A program made the position numbers and the translations under genes. Positions 28,307 to 37,309 of a DNA stretch of 64,000 nt are shown one piece after another. Below the pieces are notes generated by a model. That model ran no database searches and was not told where the DNA came from. It was given only the letters and a program-made list of their open reading frames with translations. This stretch comes from Brevundimonas sp. SGAir0440 (GTDB taxonomy: Bacteria > Pseudomonadota > Alphaproteobacteria > Caulobacterales > Caulobacteraceae), in assembly GCF_005484585.1 (NCBI RefSeq), contig NZ_CP039435.1, positions 2,108,001-2,172,000 on the forward strand, given 5' to 3'. The stretch's first letter is position 1; the number at the start of each line of letters is the position of its first letter.

Positions 28307-29311
28307 ATGACCTCCCCGCTCGACGCCTCCCCCGATCCCCTGCTGACGCTCGAACCGCATCGCCGCGTGACCCTGCGCGAAGCCTTCGGCGTGGACAGCG
28401 ACATGACCGTCCCCGCCTTCGACGAGCGCGACAGCCATGTGCCCGAGATCGACGAGGCCTATCGCTTCGATCCCCAGACGACAATCGCCATCTGCGCCGG
28501 CTTCGCCTTCGACCGCCGCGTCATGGTCCAGGGCTATCACGGCACCGGCAAATCGACCCACATCGAGCAGGTCGCCGCCCGCCTGAACTGGCCGCTGGTG
28601 CGCGTGAACCTGGACAGCCACGTCAGCCGAATCGACCTGATCGGCAAGGACGCGATCGTCCTGAAAGACAGCAAGCAGATCACCGAATTCCGCGAGGGCA
28701 TCCTGCCCTGGTCGCTGCAACGCCCCATCGCCCTGGTCTTCGACGAATACGACGCCGGCCGGCCCGACGTGATGTTCGTGATCCAGCGCGTGCTGGAGGC
28801 CCAGGGTCGCCTGACCCTGCTGGACCAGAACCGCGTCATCCGCCCGAACCGCTATTTCCGTTTGTTCGCCACGACCAACACCATCGGCCTGGGCGACACC
28901 ACGGGCCTGTATCATGGCGCGCAACAGATCAATCAGGCCCAGCTGGACCGCTGGAACATCGTCACCACGCTGAACTATCTGGATCACGACGTGGAAGCCG
29001 AGATCGTCGCCGCCAAGGTGCCCGAGTGGAAGGACGCCGAGGGCCGCCGCCGGATCGCCGCCATGGTCCGCGTCGCCGACATGACCCGCAACGCTTTTAT
29101 GAACGGCGACATCTCGACCGTCATGTCGCCCCGCACGGTCATTACCTGGGCCCAGAACGCCCAGATCTTTAACGACGACCTGGGCCTCAGCTTCCGCCTG
29201 ACCTTCCTGAACAAGTGCGACGAGCTGGAGCGCCCGACCATCGCCGAGTTCTACCAGCGCGCCTTCGGCGAAGACCTGCCCGAGGCGGCGACGCGGGTGA
29301 AGGTGGGGTAA
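28307..29311 (+). CDS. cobS: Cobaltochelatase subunit CobS (AAA+ ATPase)
   Basis: AAA+ subunit of the aerobic CobNST cobaltochelatase that inserts cobalt into hydrogenobyrinic acid a,c-diamide. The 334 residues have Walker [15 protein letters not shown], Walker [14 protein letters not shown], sensor [20 protein letters not shown] and a C-terminal helical part typical of CobS. CobT, its usual neighbour, is not in the window: the next gene is convergent. The start is set at the ATG at 28307; the ATG at 28298 is three codons earlier. Confidence 0.92.
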   Translation: MTSPLDASPDPLLTLEPHRRVTLREAFGVDSDMTVPAFDERDSHVPEIDEAYRFDPQTTIAICAGFAFDRRVMVQGYHGTGKSTHIEQVAARLNWPLVRVNLDSHVSRIDLIGKDAIVLKDSKQITEFREGILPWSLQRPIALVFDEYDAGRPDVMFVIQRVLEAQGRLTLLDQNRVIRPNRYFRLFATTNTIGLGDTTGLYHGAQQINQAQLDRWNIVTTLNYLDHDVEAEIVAAKVPEWKDAEGRRRIAAMVRVADMTRNAFMNGDISTVMSPRTVITWAQNAQIFNDDLGLSFRLTFLNKCDELERPTIAEFYQRAFGEDLPEAATRVKVG

Positions 29312-29315
29312 GGGG

Positions 29316-29672
29316 TCAGCCCCGCGCTTCTTCCCCGCCGATGAAGGCGCCGGCGATCCAGCTGACGACGCCGGTGACGATGGCGGCGCCGATGCCGGCC
29401 CACAGGCCGTCGACCCGGAAACCGCTCAGGAAGACCGACGTCAGCCCGATCATGGCGGCGTTCACCACCAGCAGGAACAGGCCCAGCGTCACGACCGTGA
29501 TCGGGAAGGTCAGCACGACCAGGATCGGCCTTACGAAGGCGTTGACCAGGCCCAGAATGATGGCCGCCGCGATCAGCGACCCGGTGCTGGTGAAATCGAC
29601 GCCTGGCACGACTTGGGCGGACAGCCACAGCCCCGCCATAGTGACCAGCGCCTGGATGATGAAACGGATCAT
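29316..29672 (-). CDS. YvlD/phage holin family IV membrane protein
   Basis: A 118-residue integral membrane protein with four hydrophobic segments (IQALVTMAGLWLSAQVV; LIAAAIILGLVNAFV; ILVVLTFPITVVTLGLFLLVVNAAM; GIGAAIVTGVVSWIAGAFIG) and the conserved NAFVRPILVVLTFPITVVTL block of the COG1950/YvlD family. Despite the holin family name these are usually chromosomal proteins of unknown function, and no phage genes are nearby. It is convergent with cobS (4 bp between stops). An ATG at 29693 is possible. Confidence 0.85.
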   Translation of the reverse strand: MIRFIIQALVTMAGLWLSAQVVPGVDFTSTGSLIAAAIILGLVNAFVRPILVVLTFPITVVTLGLFLLVVNAAMIGLTSVFLSGFRVDGLWAGIGAAIVTGVVSWIAGAFIGGEEARG

Positions 29673-29780
29673 GACGGCCCTCGTTATCTTCAAGCGTGAC
29701 CATAATGCATGATATGGACGAAGGCTCCCCCTTCACGAACGGCGCTGCTATCCAAGGTCCGAACCGCACGGAGATCGCCC

Positions 29781-30218
29781 ATGAGCCTGCACGGCGCCTA
29801 TGACACCGACAACATCTTCGCCAAGATCCTGCGCGGCGAGATTCCGTCGGTGAAGGTGTGGGAGGACGACCACGTCCTGGCCTTCATGGACGTGTTTCCC
29901 CAGTCGGAAGGCCACGTCCTGATCATCGCCAAACAATCCCAGGCGCGTAATCTGCTGGAGATCGAGCCCGAGGTGCTGGCCCGCATGACCGCCGCCCTGC
30001 AACGCACGGCCAAGGCGGTCGAGAAGGCGCTGAAGCCCGAAGGCCTGTCGATCCTGCAGTTCAATGGCGAGGCGGGCGGCCAAACGGTCTTCCATCTGCA
30101 TTTCCACATCGTGCCGCGTTGGGCCGATCGCGAGATGAAGGGTCACGGCCATGCGCCGATGGCGGATACGGCGACCTTGCGGGCGCTGGCCGACCGGATC
30201 GCGGCCGAACTGGACTAG
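29781..30218 (+). CDS. HIT (histidine triad) family hydrolase
   Basis: Small nucleotide hydrolase or transferase of the HINT/HIT group. The 145 residues contain FAKILRGEIPSVKVWEDD, the family's N-terminal block, and the catalytic triad HLHFHIVPRW. The ATG at 29781 (MSLHGAYDTDNIF) is preferred over an ORF start at 29709 that runs through the divergent promoter region. Its stop overlaps that of convergent regA by 4 bp. Substrate is unknown but AMP-lysine-type phosphoramidates are usual. Confidence 0.9.
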   Translation: MSLHGAYDTDNIFAKILRGEIPSVKVWEDDHVLAFMDVFPQSEGHVLIIAKQSQARNLLEIEPEVLARMTAALQRTAKAVEKALKPEGLSILQFNGEAGGQTVFHLHFHIVPRWADREMKGHGHAPMADTATLRALADRIAAELD

Positions 30219-30751
30219 GTGACGCGGCGCTTTTCCAGCTTTCGCGCCAGGGTGCGGCGGTGCATGCCCAACCGCCGCGCCGCCTCCGAGATGTTGAAAT
30301 CGGTCTCCACCAGCGTCTCGTGGATCCGCTCCCATTCCAGCGTCTTGATCGATGTGGGGCGCGTGCCCAGCGGCGTCTCGGCGTCGCCGTCGGCCCGGCC
30401 GAAGGCGGCTTCGATGTCATCGGTGCTGGCGGGCTTGGCCAGATAATGCCGGGCGCCCAGCTTGATCGCCTCGACCGCCGTGGCGATGCTGGCGAAGCCG
30501 GTCAGGACGACGATGTTCATCTCGGGGTCGAAGGCGTGAAGAGCCTCGACGCAGGTCAGGCCGGAATGCCCGCCCAGCTTCAGATCGACGACCGCATAGC
30601 CGGGGCGATGCGTCTTCAGCACCTCGGTCATCTGGTCGGGACTGGCGGCGCTGACGACCGTGTAGCCACGCCGTTCGAACGAGCGTCGCAGTGTGGTCGA
30701 GAACGACTCGTCGTCCTCGACGATCAGCAGCAATCTGGCGTCATCGGTCAT
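30215..30751 (-). CDS. regA: Redox response regulator RegA/ActR/PrrA
   Basis: Response regulator of the RegBA/ActSR global redox system. The 178 residues have a receiver domain with acidic pocket VEDDES, phosphoacceptor Asp in AVVDLKLGGHSG and Lys in LAKPAST, then a linker and a Fis-type helix-turn-helix, FNISEAARRLGMHRRTLARKLEK, the near-invariant RegA DNA-binding helix. It overlaps the end of regB by 11 bp. In related bacteria RegA controls respiration, terminal oxidases, carbon and nitrogen fixation and sometimes photosynthesis. Confidence 0.93.
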   Translation of the reverse strand: MTDDARLLLIVEDDESFSTTLRRSFERRGYTVVSAASPDQMTEVLKTHRPGYAVVDLKLGGHSGLTCVEALHAFDPEMNIVVLTGFASIATAVEAIKLGARHYLAKPASTDDIEAAFGRADGDAETPLGTRPTSIKTLEWERIHETLVETDFNISEAARRLGMHRRTLARKLEKRRVT

Positions 30752-32072
30752 GCGCGATCTCGTCCGTCGGAGCCAAGGCCGAAAGCGGCAGGGTCAGACG
30801 CACTTCTGCGCCGCCCGCCGGGGGATTGGAGGCTTCTACCCGACCGCCCAGCGACCGGATCACATTCATGAGCAGAAAGAGGCCGAGACCCGCGCCGGGC
30901 CTGGGCTTGGTGGAGTTGTAGGGCTTGCCCCAGGCCTGAAGGATCGCCGGCGGAAAGCCCGGTCCGTCGTCGCGGACCGCAATGCCCAAATCCTCGTCCG
31001 TACGTGTCGTGGTCACGGTGATGCGGCTCGCTCCGGCCTCGACCGCATTGTCGAACAGCACGCCCAGCACCTGACGCAGGGCCGGGTCGGCGATGATCGA
31101 CGGGTTCTGGGCCAGTTCGTCGCGGATCTGCACCGCCACCCCGTCGCCGTTCCAACTGGCCACCACATCGGCGACAAAGGCCCGCAGGGTCGTGCGCTCG
31201 GGCGCCTGCCCCCTCGCCTCGCCGGCCGACATCAGGATGCCGGTGACGATCGCCTTGCAGCGTTCGACCTCGGCCCGCATCACCGTCATGTCCTGGGCCA
31301 GGTCGGCGTCCTGGGTCAGGGCCGGCATCCGCTTCCAGTCACTGAGGATCACAGACAGCGAAGCCAGCGGCGTTCCCAACTCGTGCGCCGCGCCCGACGC
31401 CAGCAGGCCCATGCGGACGATATGATCATGCTCGGCCGTCTGCTGGCGCAGGGCGGCCATGGAGGCGTCGCGCTCGCGCAGGTTCTGGCTGATCCGGGTG
31501 ACGAACAGCACCAGCAGCACGGCCATCAGCACGAAACAGATCAGACTGCCCTGAAGATAAAGGCTGAGCAGCGAATCCTCGCGCGCCGGCGGCAGATTCA
31601 GCGGGCGGGAATGCAGGCCCAGCCCCGCGAAACACAGGCTGGTGATGGCGATCAGCGCCCAAGCATAGACCGGCGCCAGCAGCACGGCCCCCAAGACGAC
31701 TTGCAGCAGATACAGCGCCACGAACGGATTGGCCGCGCCCCCGGTCAGGAACAGCAGCCAGGTCAGGGCCGCTACATCCGCCAACAGGGCGATCATCAGC
31801 GCCTGATCCTCGACCTCCTGCGTGCGCACGGTCAAAGGCGCGCTGACCAGATTGACCAATACCAGACCCGCCGGGGCCGCCAGCAGCCAAAGCACCGGCA
31901 GCGGGATCCGCATCACGTACTGAACCAGCAGGATCGTCGCCACCTGTCCGGCGACCGCCAGCCACCGCAGCTGGATCAGCAGCAGCATGTTGCGGCGGTT
32001 GGCGCCGCCGTGGGTCGCGACCCCGCCTCTGAGCCCCAGGCCCAGCAGTCTTTGCAAAGTTGTTGTCGTCAC
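30741..32072 (-). CDS. regB: Redox sensor histidine kinase RegB/ActS/PrrB
   Basis: Membrane kinase that senses the ubiquinone pool and phosphorylates RegA. About 443 residues from a GTG at 32072, whose bases overlap the surf1 stop (GTGA), which fixes the start. The N-terminal half has six hydrophobic helices with the quinone-binding motif GGAANPF after the third. The H-box is SGAAHELGTPLASLSV; the redox-active cysteine position is kept in VERCKAIV; N and G boxes are FDNAVEAGA, DDGPGFP and GAGLGLFL. It sits between surf1 and regA. Confidence 0.93.
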   Translation of the reverse strand: MTTTTLQRLLGLGLRGGVATHGGANRRNMLLLIQLRWLAVAGQVATILLVQYVMRIPLPVLWLLAAPAGLVLVNLVSAPLTVRTQEVEDQALMIALLADVAALTWLLFLTGGAANPFVALYLLQVVLGAVLLAPVYAWALIAITSLCFAGLGLHSRPLNLPPAREDSLLSLYLQGSLICFVLMAVLLVLFVTRISQNLRERDASMAALRQQTAEHDHIVRMGLLASGAAHELGTPLASLSVILSDWKRMPALTQDADLAQDMTVMRAEVERCKAIVTGILMSAGEARGQAPERTTLRAFVADVVASWNGDGVAVQIRDELAQNPSIIADPALRQVLGVLFDNAVEAGASRITVTTTRTDEDLGIAVRDDGPGFPPAILQAWGKPYNSTKPRPGAGLGLFLLMNVIRSLGGRVEASNPPAGGAEVRLTLPLSALAPTDEIAHDR

Positions 32073-32758
32073 GACCTGTTGCGCCTGCCGTCGCGCAAGA
32101 ACAGCCAAAGACCGACCAGGGTCAGCAGCGCCATGCCGAACCAGGTCAGGGCATAGATCAGATGGCTGTTGGCGAACCGGATCACCGTCAGTCCTCCGCG
32201 CGGCCATCCGCCTGGGTTCGGACTGGCGTCCGCATCAATGAAGTAGGGCGCGACGGTCGTCAGGCCGCGCCGCGCAGCGATCGCCGCGACGTCGCGGGAC
32301 CGCCAGCGATCACCGGCGGGATCATTGGCGCGCAGGAAGCCGCCCTTCGGCTCGGTGATCCGGAGCAGGCCCGTCACCGTGTGCGGCCCCTCGACCTGAC
32401 CATCGGCGCGGACGACCGGATCGCGTCGGCCTGACGGCACGAAACCGCGATTGATCAGGACGGTGAAGCCCCGGTCATCGACCAGAGGCGTCATGACCCA
32501 GAAGCCGCCGCCAGCGTCGGTCACCGCCTGAACCAGGGTTTCCTTGTCGTGCAGGAATCGACCGCGAACCGTGACGCGGCGGTACTGGTCCTTGTCGCGC
32601 GTCACGCCGGCCCATTGTGTCGGGCCAGGTGCCGGAACGGCGGCCGCATGAACGCGGGCATCGACCTGGGCGATCAGATGGGTCTTCCAGGCCAGGCGCT
32701 GAACCTGCCACCCGCCCAGCGCCAGAAAGCCGACGAACAAGGCCAGGCCCGCGACCAC
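32069..32758 (-). CDS. SURF1 family cytochrome oxidase assembly protein
   Basis: Inner-membrane assembly factor for haem-copper oxidases. The 229 residues begin with a transmembrane helix (LALFVGFLALGGWQVQRLAWK, the family's GxWQxxRxxWK block) and end with a second (FANSHLIYALTWFGMALLTLVGLWLFL); the loop between has VLINRGFVP and GWPRGG. The GTG at 32758 is within 2 codons of the first helix; the frame stays open upstream with a basic stretch (KARRSRSFRTA), so the true start may be further up at a rare codon. It is placed between cyoD and regB. Confidence 0.88.
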   Translation of the reverse strand: MVAGLALFVGFLALGGWQVQRLAWKTHLIAQVDARVHAAAVPAPGPTQWAGVTRDKDQYRRVTVRGRFLHDKETLVQAVTDAGGGFWVMTPLVDDRGFTVLINRGFVPSGRRDPVVRADGQVEGPHTVTGLLRITEPKGGFLRANDPAGDRWRSRDVAAIAARRGLTTVAPYFIDADASPNPGGWPRGGLTVIRFANSHLIYALTWFGMALLTLVGLWLFLRDGRRNRS

Positions 32759-32834
32759 GACCGCCGTGCGGAAGGATCGCGAGCGTCTGGCCTTGCCGCC
32801 GGCCGGGGCTGAGGACGGGTCCGTGATCTCGACC

Positions 32835-33230
32835 TCAGCCGCCCATCTGCGCCATGTCGTGCGTCATGGGCATCATGTTGGTGTTCAGGTGGTACATGAC
32901 CCACAGCGAACCCGACAGGGCGATGACCACCACGATGATGGTGAAGATCAGCGCCAGCATGATCCAGCCGCCCTCGGACTTGGAGTTCATGTGCAGGAAG
33001 AAGATCATGTGGACCACGATCTGCACCACGGCGAAGCCCATGACGATCAGGGCCGTCGCCTGGGTCGGCAGGACGCCGGTCATGACCAGGGCGAACGGGA
33101 TGGCCGTCAGGATCACCGACAGCACGAAGCCGATCATATAGCTCTTGAAGGAGCCGTGATTGTGCCCCTCGTGACCCAGGTGGTCGGTCTCGTGAGACTC
33201 AGGGCTGTGGTCGTTCTTGTCGGCGCTCAT
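32835..33230 (-). CDS. cyoD: Cytochrome o ubiquinol oxidase subunit IV
   Basis: Small subunit of the cytochrome bo3 quinol oxidase. The 131 residues start at the ATG at 33230 with a His-rich hydrophilic head (DHLGHEGHNHGS) and three membrane helices, including FAVVQIVVHMIFFLHMN, the CyoD hallmark. It overlaps cyoC by 4 bp. The C-terminus is Met/His-rich (NTNMMPMTHDMAQMGG). Confidence 0.93.
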   Translation of the reverse strand: MSADKNDHSPESHETDHLGHEGHNHGSFKSYMIGFVLSVILTAIPFALVMTGVLPTQATALIVMGFAVVQIVVHMIFFLHMNSKSEGGWIMLALIFTIIVVVIALSGSLWVMYHLNTNMMPMTHDMAQMGG

Positions 33231-33850
33231 CGCAGCATGCCCAGCAGATAGACGAAGGTGAAGACGCCGATCCAGATGACGTCCAGGAAGTGCCAGAACA
33301 TCGACAGGCACATCAGGCGGCGTTTGTTTGCGGGGATCAGGCCCTTCATGCTGACCTGAACCATCAGCGTCACCAGCCAGATGATGCCGAAGGTGACGTG
33401 CAGGCCGTGGGTGCCCACCAGGGTGAAAAAGGCCGACAGGAAGGCGCTGCGTTGCGGCGTCGCGCCCTCATGGATCAGGTGCGCGAACTCGTAGAGTTCG
33501 ATCCCCAAGAAGGCCAGGCCGAACAGGCCGGTGATCGCCAGCCAGACCAGCGTCTGACGCTGGTTGTTCCGATCCATCGCCAGCATGGCGAAGCCATAGG
33601 TGATCGACGAGAACAGCAGCATGGCGGTGTTGATCGCCACCAGCTTCAGGTCGAACAACTGCTGCGGCCCCGGCCCGGCGGCGTAGTTGCCGCCCAGGAC
33701 GCCGAACACGGCGAACAGCATCGCAAAGATGAGGCAGTCGCTCATCAGATAGAGCCAGAAGCCCAGCATGGTGCTGGAGCCTTCCTCGTGGTGCGGCTCC
33801 TCTTCCAGGTGGAAGACGGTCCGGTCGATCTCGGTCGCAGTCGCGCTCAT
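33227..33850 (-). CDS. cyoC: Cytochrome o ubiquinol oxidase subunit III
   Basis: Membrane subunit of the bo3 oxidase. The 207 residues have five hydrophobic helices and COX3-type features such as GFWLYLMSDCLIFAMLFA, AFFTLVGTHGLHVTFGIIW and the final FWHFLDVIWIGVFTFVYL. It starts 2 bp after cyoB and overlaps cyoD by 4 bp. Confidence 0.95.
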   Translation of the reverse strand: MSATATEIDRTVFHLEEEPHHEEGSSTMLGFWLYLMSDCLIFAMLFAVFGVLGGNYAAGPGPQQLFDLKLVAINTAMLLFSSITYGFAMLAMDRNNQRQTLVWLAITGLFGLAFLGIELYEFAHLIHEGATPQRSAFLSAFFTLVGTHGLHVTFGIIWLVTLMVQVSMKGLIPANKRRLMCLSMFWHFLDVIWIGVFTFVYLLGMLR

Positions 33851-33852
33851 GA

Positions 33853-35856
33853 TCAGGCCTCCGTTCCGGCCAGGGCGCGGGTGCGCGCCTCTTCTGTCGC
33901 GCGGACCTCATCCTCGGGGATGTAGTAGTCGCGCTTGTAGTTGCAGGTATGGCCGATAGAGACGGCCAACACTGCGATGAAGCTGATGGCGGCCAGCCAC
34001 CAGATGTACCAGATCAAGGCCAGACCCATCACCAGGCACAGGCCCGAGATGATGATCCCCGCCCCGGTGTTCGAGGGCATGTGGATCGCCTTGTAGCCGT
34101 TCAGCGGACGCTGATAGCCCTGCTTCTTCATGTCCCACCAGGCGTCGGCGTCATGGACGTACGGCGTGGCGGCGAAGTTGTAGGCCGGCGGCGGCGACGA
34201 CGTCGCCCACTCCAGCGTGCGGCCGCCCCACGGGTCGCCCGTCGTGTCGCGCAGCTTGTCGCGGTTGATGATCGACACGGCGAACTGGATGAACATGGCC
34301 GCGATGCCCAAGGCGATGACGCCGGCGCCGATGGCGGCGATGACGAACCAGATTTGCAGCGAGGGATCGTCGAACACCCGCATCCGGCGCGTCACGCCCA
34401 TCAGGCCCAGCACGTACAGAGGCAAGAAGGCCAGCCAGAAGCCGGGCACCCAGCACCAGAAGCTGATCAGGCCCCACTTCTTGTCCAGCTTGAAGCCGAA
34501 GGCCTTGGGCCACCAGAAGTTGATCGCCGCGAACAGGCCGAACAGAACGCCGCCGATGATGACGTTGTGGAAGTGGGCCACCAGGAACAGCGAGTTGTGC
34601 AGCACGAAGTCGGCCGGCGGCACCGCCAGCAGCACGCCCGTCATCCCGCCGATCACAAAGGTCAGCATGAAGGCGACCAGCCACATCATCGGCAGCTCGA
34701 ACCGGATGCGTCCGCGGTACATCGTGAACAGCCAGTTGAAGATCTTCGCGCCCGTCGGGATCGAGATGATCATCGTCGTGATGCCGAAGAAGCTGTTCAC
34801 CGACGCGCCCGAGCCCATGGTGAAGAAGTGGTGCAGCCAGACCAGGTAGGACAGGATCGTGATGACGACCGTGGCGTAGACCATGGAGGTATAGCCGAAC
34901 AGCTTCTTGCCCGAGAAGGTCGAGGCGATCTCCGAGAAGACGCCGAACAGCGGCAGGATCAGGATGTAGACCTCGGGGTGACCCCAAATCCAGATCAGGT
35001 TCACATACATCATCGGGTTGCCGCCGAAGTCGTTCGTGAAGAAGTTGGTGCCCACGTAACGGTCCAGCGTCAGCAGGGCCAGCACGGCGGTCAGGACCGG
35101 GAAGGACGCCACGATCAGCACGTTGGTGCACAGCGAGGTCCAGGTGAAGACCGGCATCTTCATCATGCCCATGCCGGGCGCGCGCATCTTCACGATCGTC
35201 GCGATCAGGTTGATGCCGGACAGCGTTGTCCCGACCCCCGCGATCTGCAACGCCCATATGTAGTAATCGACACCGACGCCGGGGCTGTAGCCGATGCCCG
35301 ACAGCGGTGGATAGGCCAGCCAGCCGGTGCGCGCGAACTCGCCCACGAACAGCGAGGCCATGACGATGACGGCGCCGGCCGTGGTCATCCAGAAGCTGAA
35401 GTTGTTCAGGAAGGGGAAGGACACGTCGCGCGCGCCGATCTGCAGCGGCACGACATAGTTCATGATGCCCGTCACCAGCGGCATGGCCACGAAGAAGATC
35501 ATGATCACGCCGTGGGCGGTGAAGATCTGATCATAGTGGTGGGCGTTCAGGTAACCCTCGGACCCGCCGAAGGCCATCGCCTGTTGCAGGCGCATCATGA
35601 TGGCGTCGGCAAAGCCGCGCACGAACATGATCAGACCCAGGATCATGTACATGATCCCGATCTTCTTGTGGTCCACCGTGGTGAACCACTCCTTCCAGAG
35701 ATAGCCCCAGAGCTTGAAATAGGTCAGGGCGCCGAACAGGGCGAGACCGCCCAGCAGCACGACCGACATGGTCACGACCAGGATCGGCTCGTGCAGAGGC
35801 AGGGCCTCAGGTGTGAGGCGCCCGAAGATTAGCGGAATGAGTTGATCAGCGTTCAT
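33853..35856 (-). CDS. cyoB: Cytochrome o ubiquinol oxidase subunit I
   Basis: Catalytic haem-copper subunit that reduces O2 to water using ubiquinol and pumps protons. The 667 residues match CyoB: haem-binding His in [15 protein letters not shown], the CuB/Tyr site in [13 protein letters not shown], the CuB His pair in WLHHFFTMG and the haem o3/b His pair in [11 protein letters not shown]. It lies 13 bp after cyoA. A long ORF on the opposite strand here is a composition shadow. Confidence 0.97.
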   Translation of the reverse strand: MNADQLIPLIFGRLTPEALPLHEPILVVTMSVVLLGGLALFGALTYFKLWGYLWKEWFTTVDHKKIGIMYMILGLIMFVRGFADAIMMRLQQAMAFGGSEGYLNAHHYDQIFTAHGVIMIFFVAMPLVTGIMNYVVPLQIGARDVSFPFLNNFSFWMTTAGAVIVMASLFVGEFARTGWLAYPPLSGIGYSPGVGVDYYIWALQIAGVGTTLSGINLIATIVKMRAPGMGMMKMPVFTWTSLCTNVLIVASFPVLTAVLALLTLDRYVGTNFFTNDFGGNPMMYVNLIWIWGHPEVYILILPLFGVFSEIASTFSGKKLFGYTSMVYATVVITILSYLVWLHHFFTMGSGASVNSFFGITTMIISIPTGAKIFNWLFTMYRGRIRFELPMMWLVAFMLTFVIGGMTGVLLAVPPADFVLHNSLFLVAHFHNVIIGGVLFGLFAAINFWWPKAFGFKLDKKWGLISFWCWVPGFWLAFLPLYVLGLMGVTRRMRVFDDPSLQIWFVIAAIGAGVIALGIAAMFIQFAVSIINRDKLRDTTGDPWGGRTLEWATSSPPPAYNFAATPYVHDADAWWDMKKQGYQRPLNGYKAIHMPSNTGAGIIISGLCLVMGLALIWYIWWLAAISFIAVLAVSIGHTCNYKRDYYIPEDEVRATEEARTRALAGTEA

Positions 35857-35869
35857 CGACTGTGTTCGC

Positions 35870-37195
35870 TCAGACGTTGGGGGCGGAACGGACGTCGGTC
35901 GGAACCGGCCCCGTGGCGAAAGGATTGCGGGCCAGCGTCGTCAGCGAGGCCATTGGCGTCTGGCCCGGCGACAACCCCTGCCCGGTCAGGCGCTCCAGGC
36001 TGGTCGGTCCGGCGACCGTATCCAGTTCGGCGCGGCGCATGCGATCGGCGGCGGCCGCCTCGGCCTGCAACGGGGTGCAGATCGTCATGACGTAGCTGTC
36101 GTTGGAGCCGAAGTAGGCGGGCGATTTTCCGCGGCCGGCGTATTTGTCATAGACCAGCGGCATGGTGTTGCGCACCGACGCCATGGACAGACCGCCTTGT
36201 TTGTCGATGGCCATCATCTCGCCCATGCACATCTTGCCCGGCTCGACGCACATGTTGAGGATCGCGTCCCACAGCATGCCGTCCACGGCGCCAAAGCGCA
36301 TGACGGGCACCTTCTCGCTGGGCTTTTCCAGCTCCAGATAGCGGTCGCGATCCAGCGTCTGGCCGCCCTGGCGCACGCCGGCGATCCATTGGTCGAACCC
36401 GGACTGATCCAGACCGTGGAAGGCGAAGCGCATGTGCGAGAAGCCGTCGCCGGAATAGTTGGCCGAGAAGCCTTCGTATTCGCCCGGACGGTTGATGACG
36501 GCGTGCAGCTTCGTCTCCATGCCCGGCATGGCGTAGATCTGACCAGCCAGGGCGGGGATGTAGAAGCTGTTCATCACCGAGGACGAGGTGATGTGGAAAC
36601 GGATCGGACGGTCAATCGGCGCGGCCAGCTCATTGACCGTGGCGACGCCGTACTGCGGGTAGATGAACATCCACTTCCAGTCGAGCGCGACGACGTTGAC
36701 CTGCAACGGCTCGGCGCTTTCCTCGACGGCCTGCCCCGGCTTGATCCGATCGATCGGACGATAGGGGTCCAGCAGGTGGGTGCCGGCCCAGGTCAGGGCG
36801 CCCAGGCAGATGATGATCATCAGCGGCGCGGCCCAGATGACCAGCTCCAGTGAGGTGGAGTGATCCCAGTCGGGACGGTAGTCGGCCTCGGACTCCTTGT
36901 TCGACGCCCGATACTTCCAGGCGAAGAAGACGATCAGACCCATCACCGGCACGATGATGATCAGCATCAGCAGGGTCGAGATCATCAGCAGATCGCCCTG
37001 CTGGGACGCAACGTCGCCGGCAGGGTTCAGGACGACCAGGTTGCAGGCCGACAGCAGGGCCACGACGGGCGCGAGCAAAAGTAGGCGCAGACGGCGCAAG
37101 GCGGATCCAATCGAAAAGCGTCGGGCGAGGGGGAGGCGCCGCGACGGTTGGCGTTCGTAGGCGGCGGGATACTCAAGCTCAATCAGGAACGACAT
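35870..37195 (-). CDS. cyoA: Cytochrome o ubiquinol oxidase subunit II
   Basis: Lipoprotein subunit II of the bo3 oxidase. A signal with lipobox LLSAC ([16 protein letters not shown]) is followed by two membrane helices and the periplasmic cupredoxin domain ([52 protein letters not shown]). The CuA cysteines of cytochrome c oxidases are absent, so it is a quinol oxidase. From the ATG at 37195 the signal is preceded by about 35 residues, which is long; a non-ATG start nearer 37110 is possible. The 441-residue length also exceeds E. coli CyoA because of a C-terminal extension. Confidence 0.92.
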   Translation of the reverse strand: MSFLIELEYPAAYERQPSRRLPLARRFSIGSALRRLRLLLLAPVVALLSACNLVVLNPAGDVASQQGDLLMISTLLMLIIIVPVMGLIVFFAWKYRASNKESEADYRPDWDHSTSLELVIWAAPLMIIICLGALTWAGTHLLDPYRPIDRIKPGQAVEESAEPLQVNVVALDWKWMFIYPQYGVATVNELAAPIDRPIRFHITSSSVMNSFYIPALAGQIYAMPGMETKLHAVINRPGEYEGFSANYSGDGFSHMRFAFHGLDQSGFDQWIAGVRQGGQTLDRDRYLELEKPSEKVPVMRFGAVDGMLWDAILNMCVEPGKMCMGEMMAIDKQGGLSMASVRNTMPLVYDKYAGRGKSPAYFGSNDSYVMTICTPLQAEAAAADRMRRAELDTVAGPTSLERLTGQGLSPGQTPMASLTTLARNPFATGPVPTDVRSAPNV

Positions 37196-37309
37196 TGGGC
37201 AATATGTCCTATCCTCACGAGGCCGCTTTCATCGCAAAGGGCGCCCGGTCATAATGCGGCGACCTGCCGTACGGCCGATAATTCAGTCTCACACGGAGCG
37301 ACCAAGCCC

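Noticed and set aside
29316..29672. Second prophage, suggested by a holin-family protein
   Set aside because: The YvlD/holin IV family is usually chromosomal and the flanking genes cobS and the HIT gene are housekeeping.
33949..35832. Open frame of over 600 codons opposite cyoB
   Set aside because: The protein is a His/Asp/Gln/Arg-rich mixture with no domains; cyoB on the other strand is certain.
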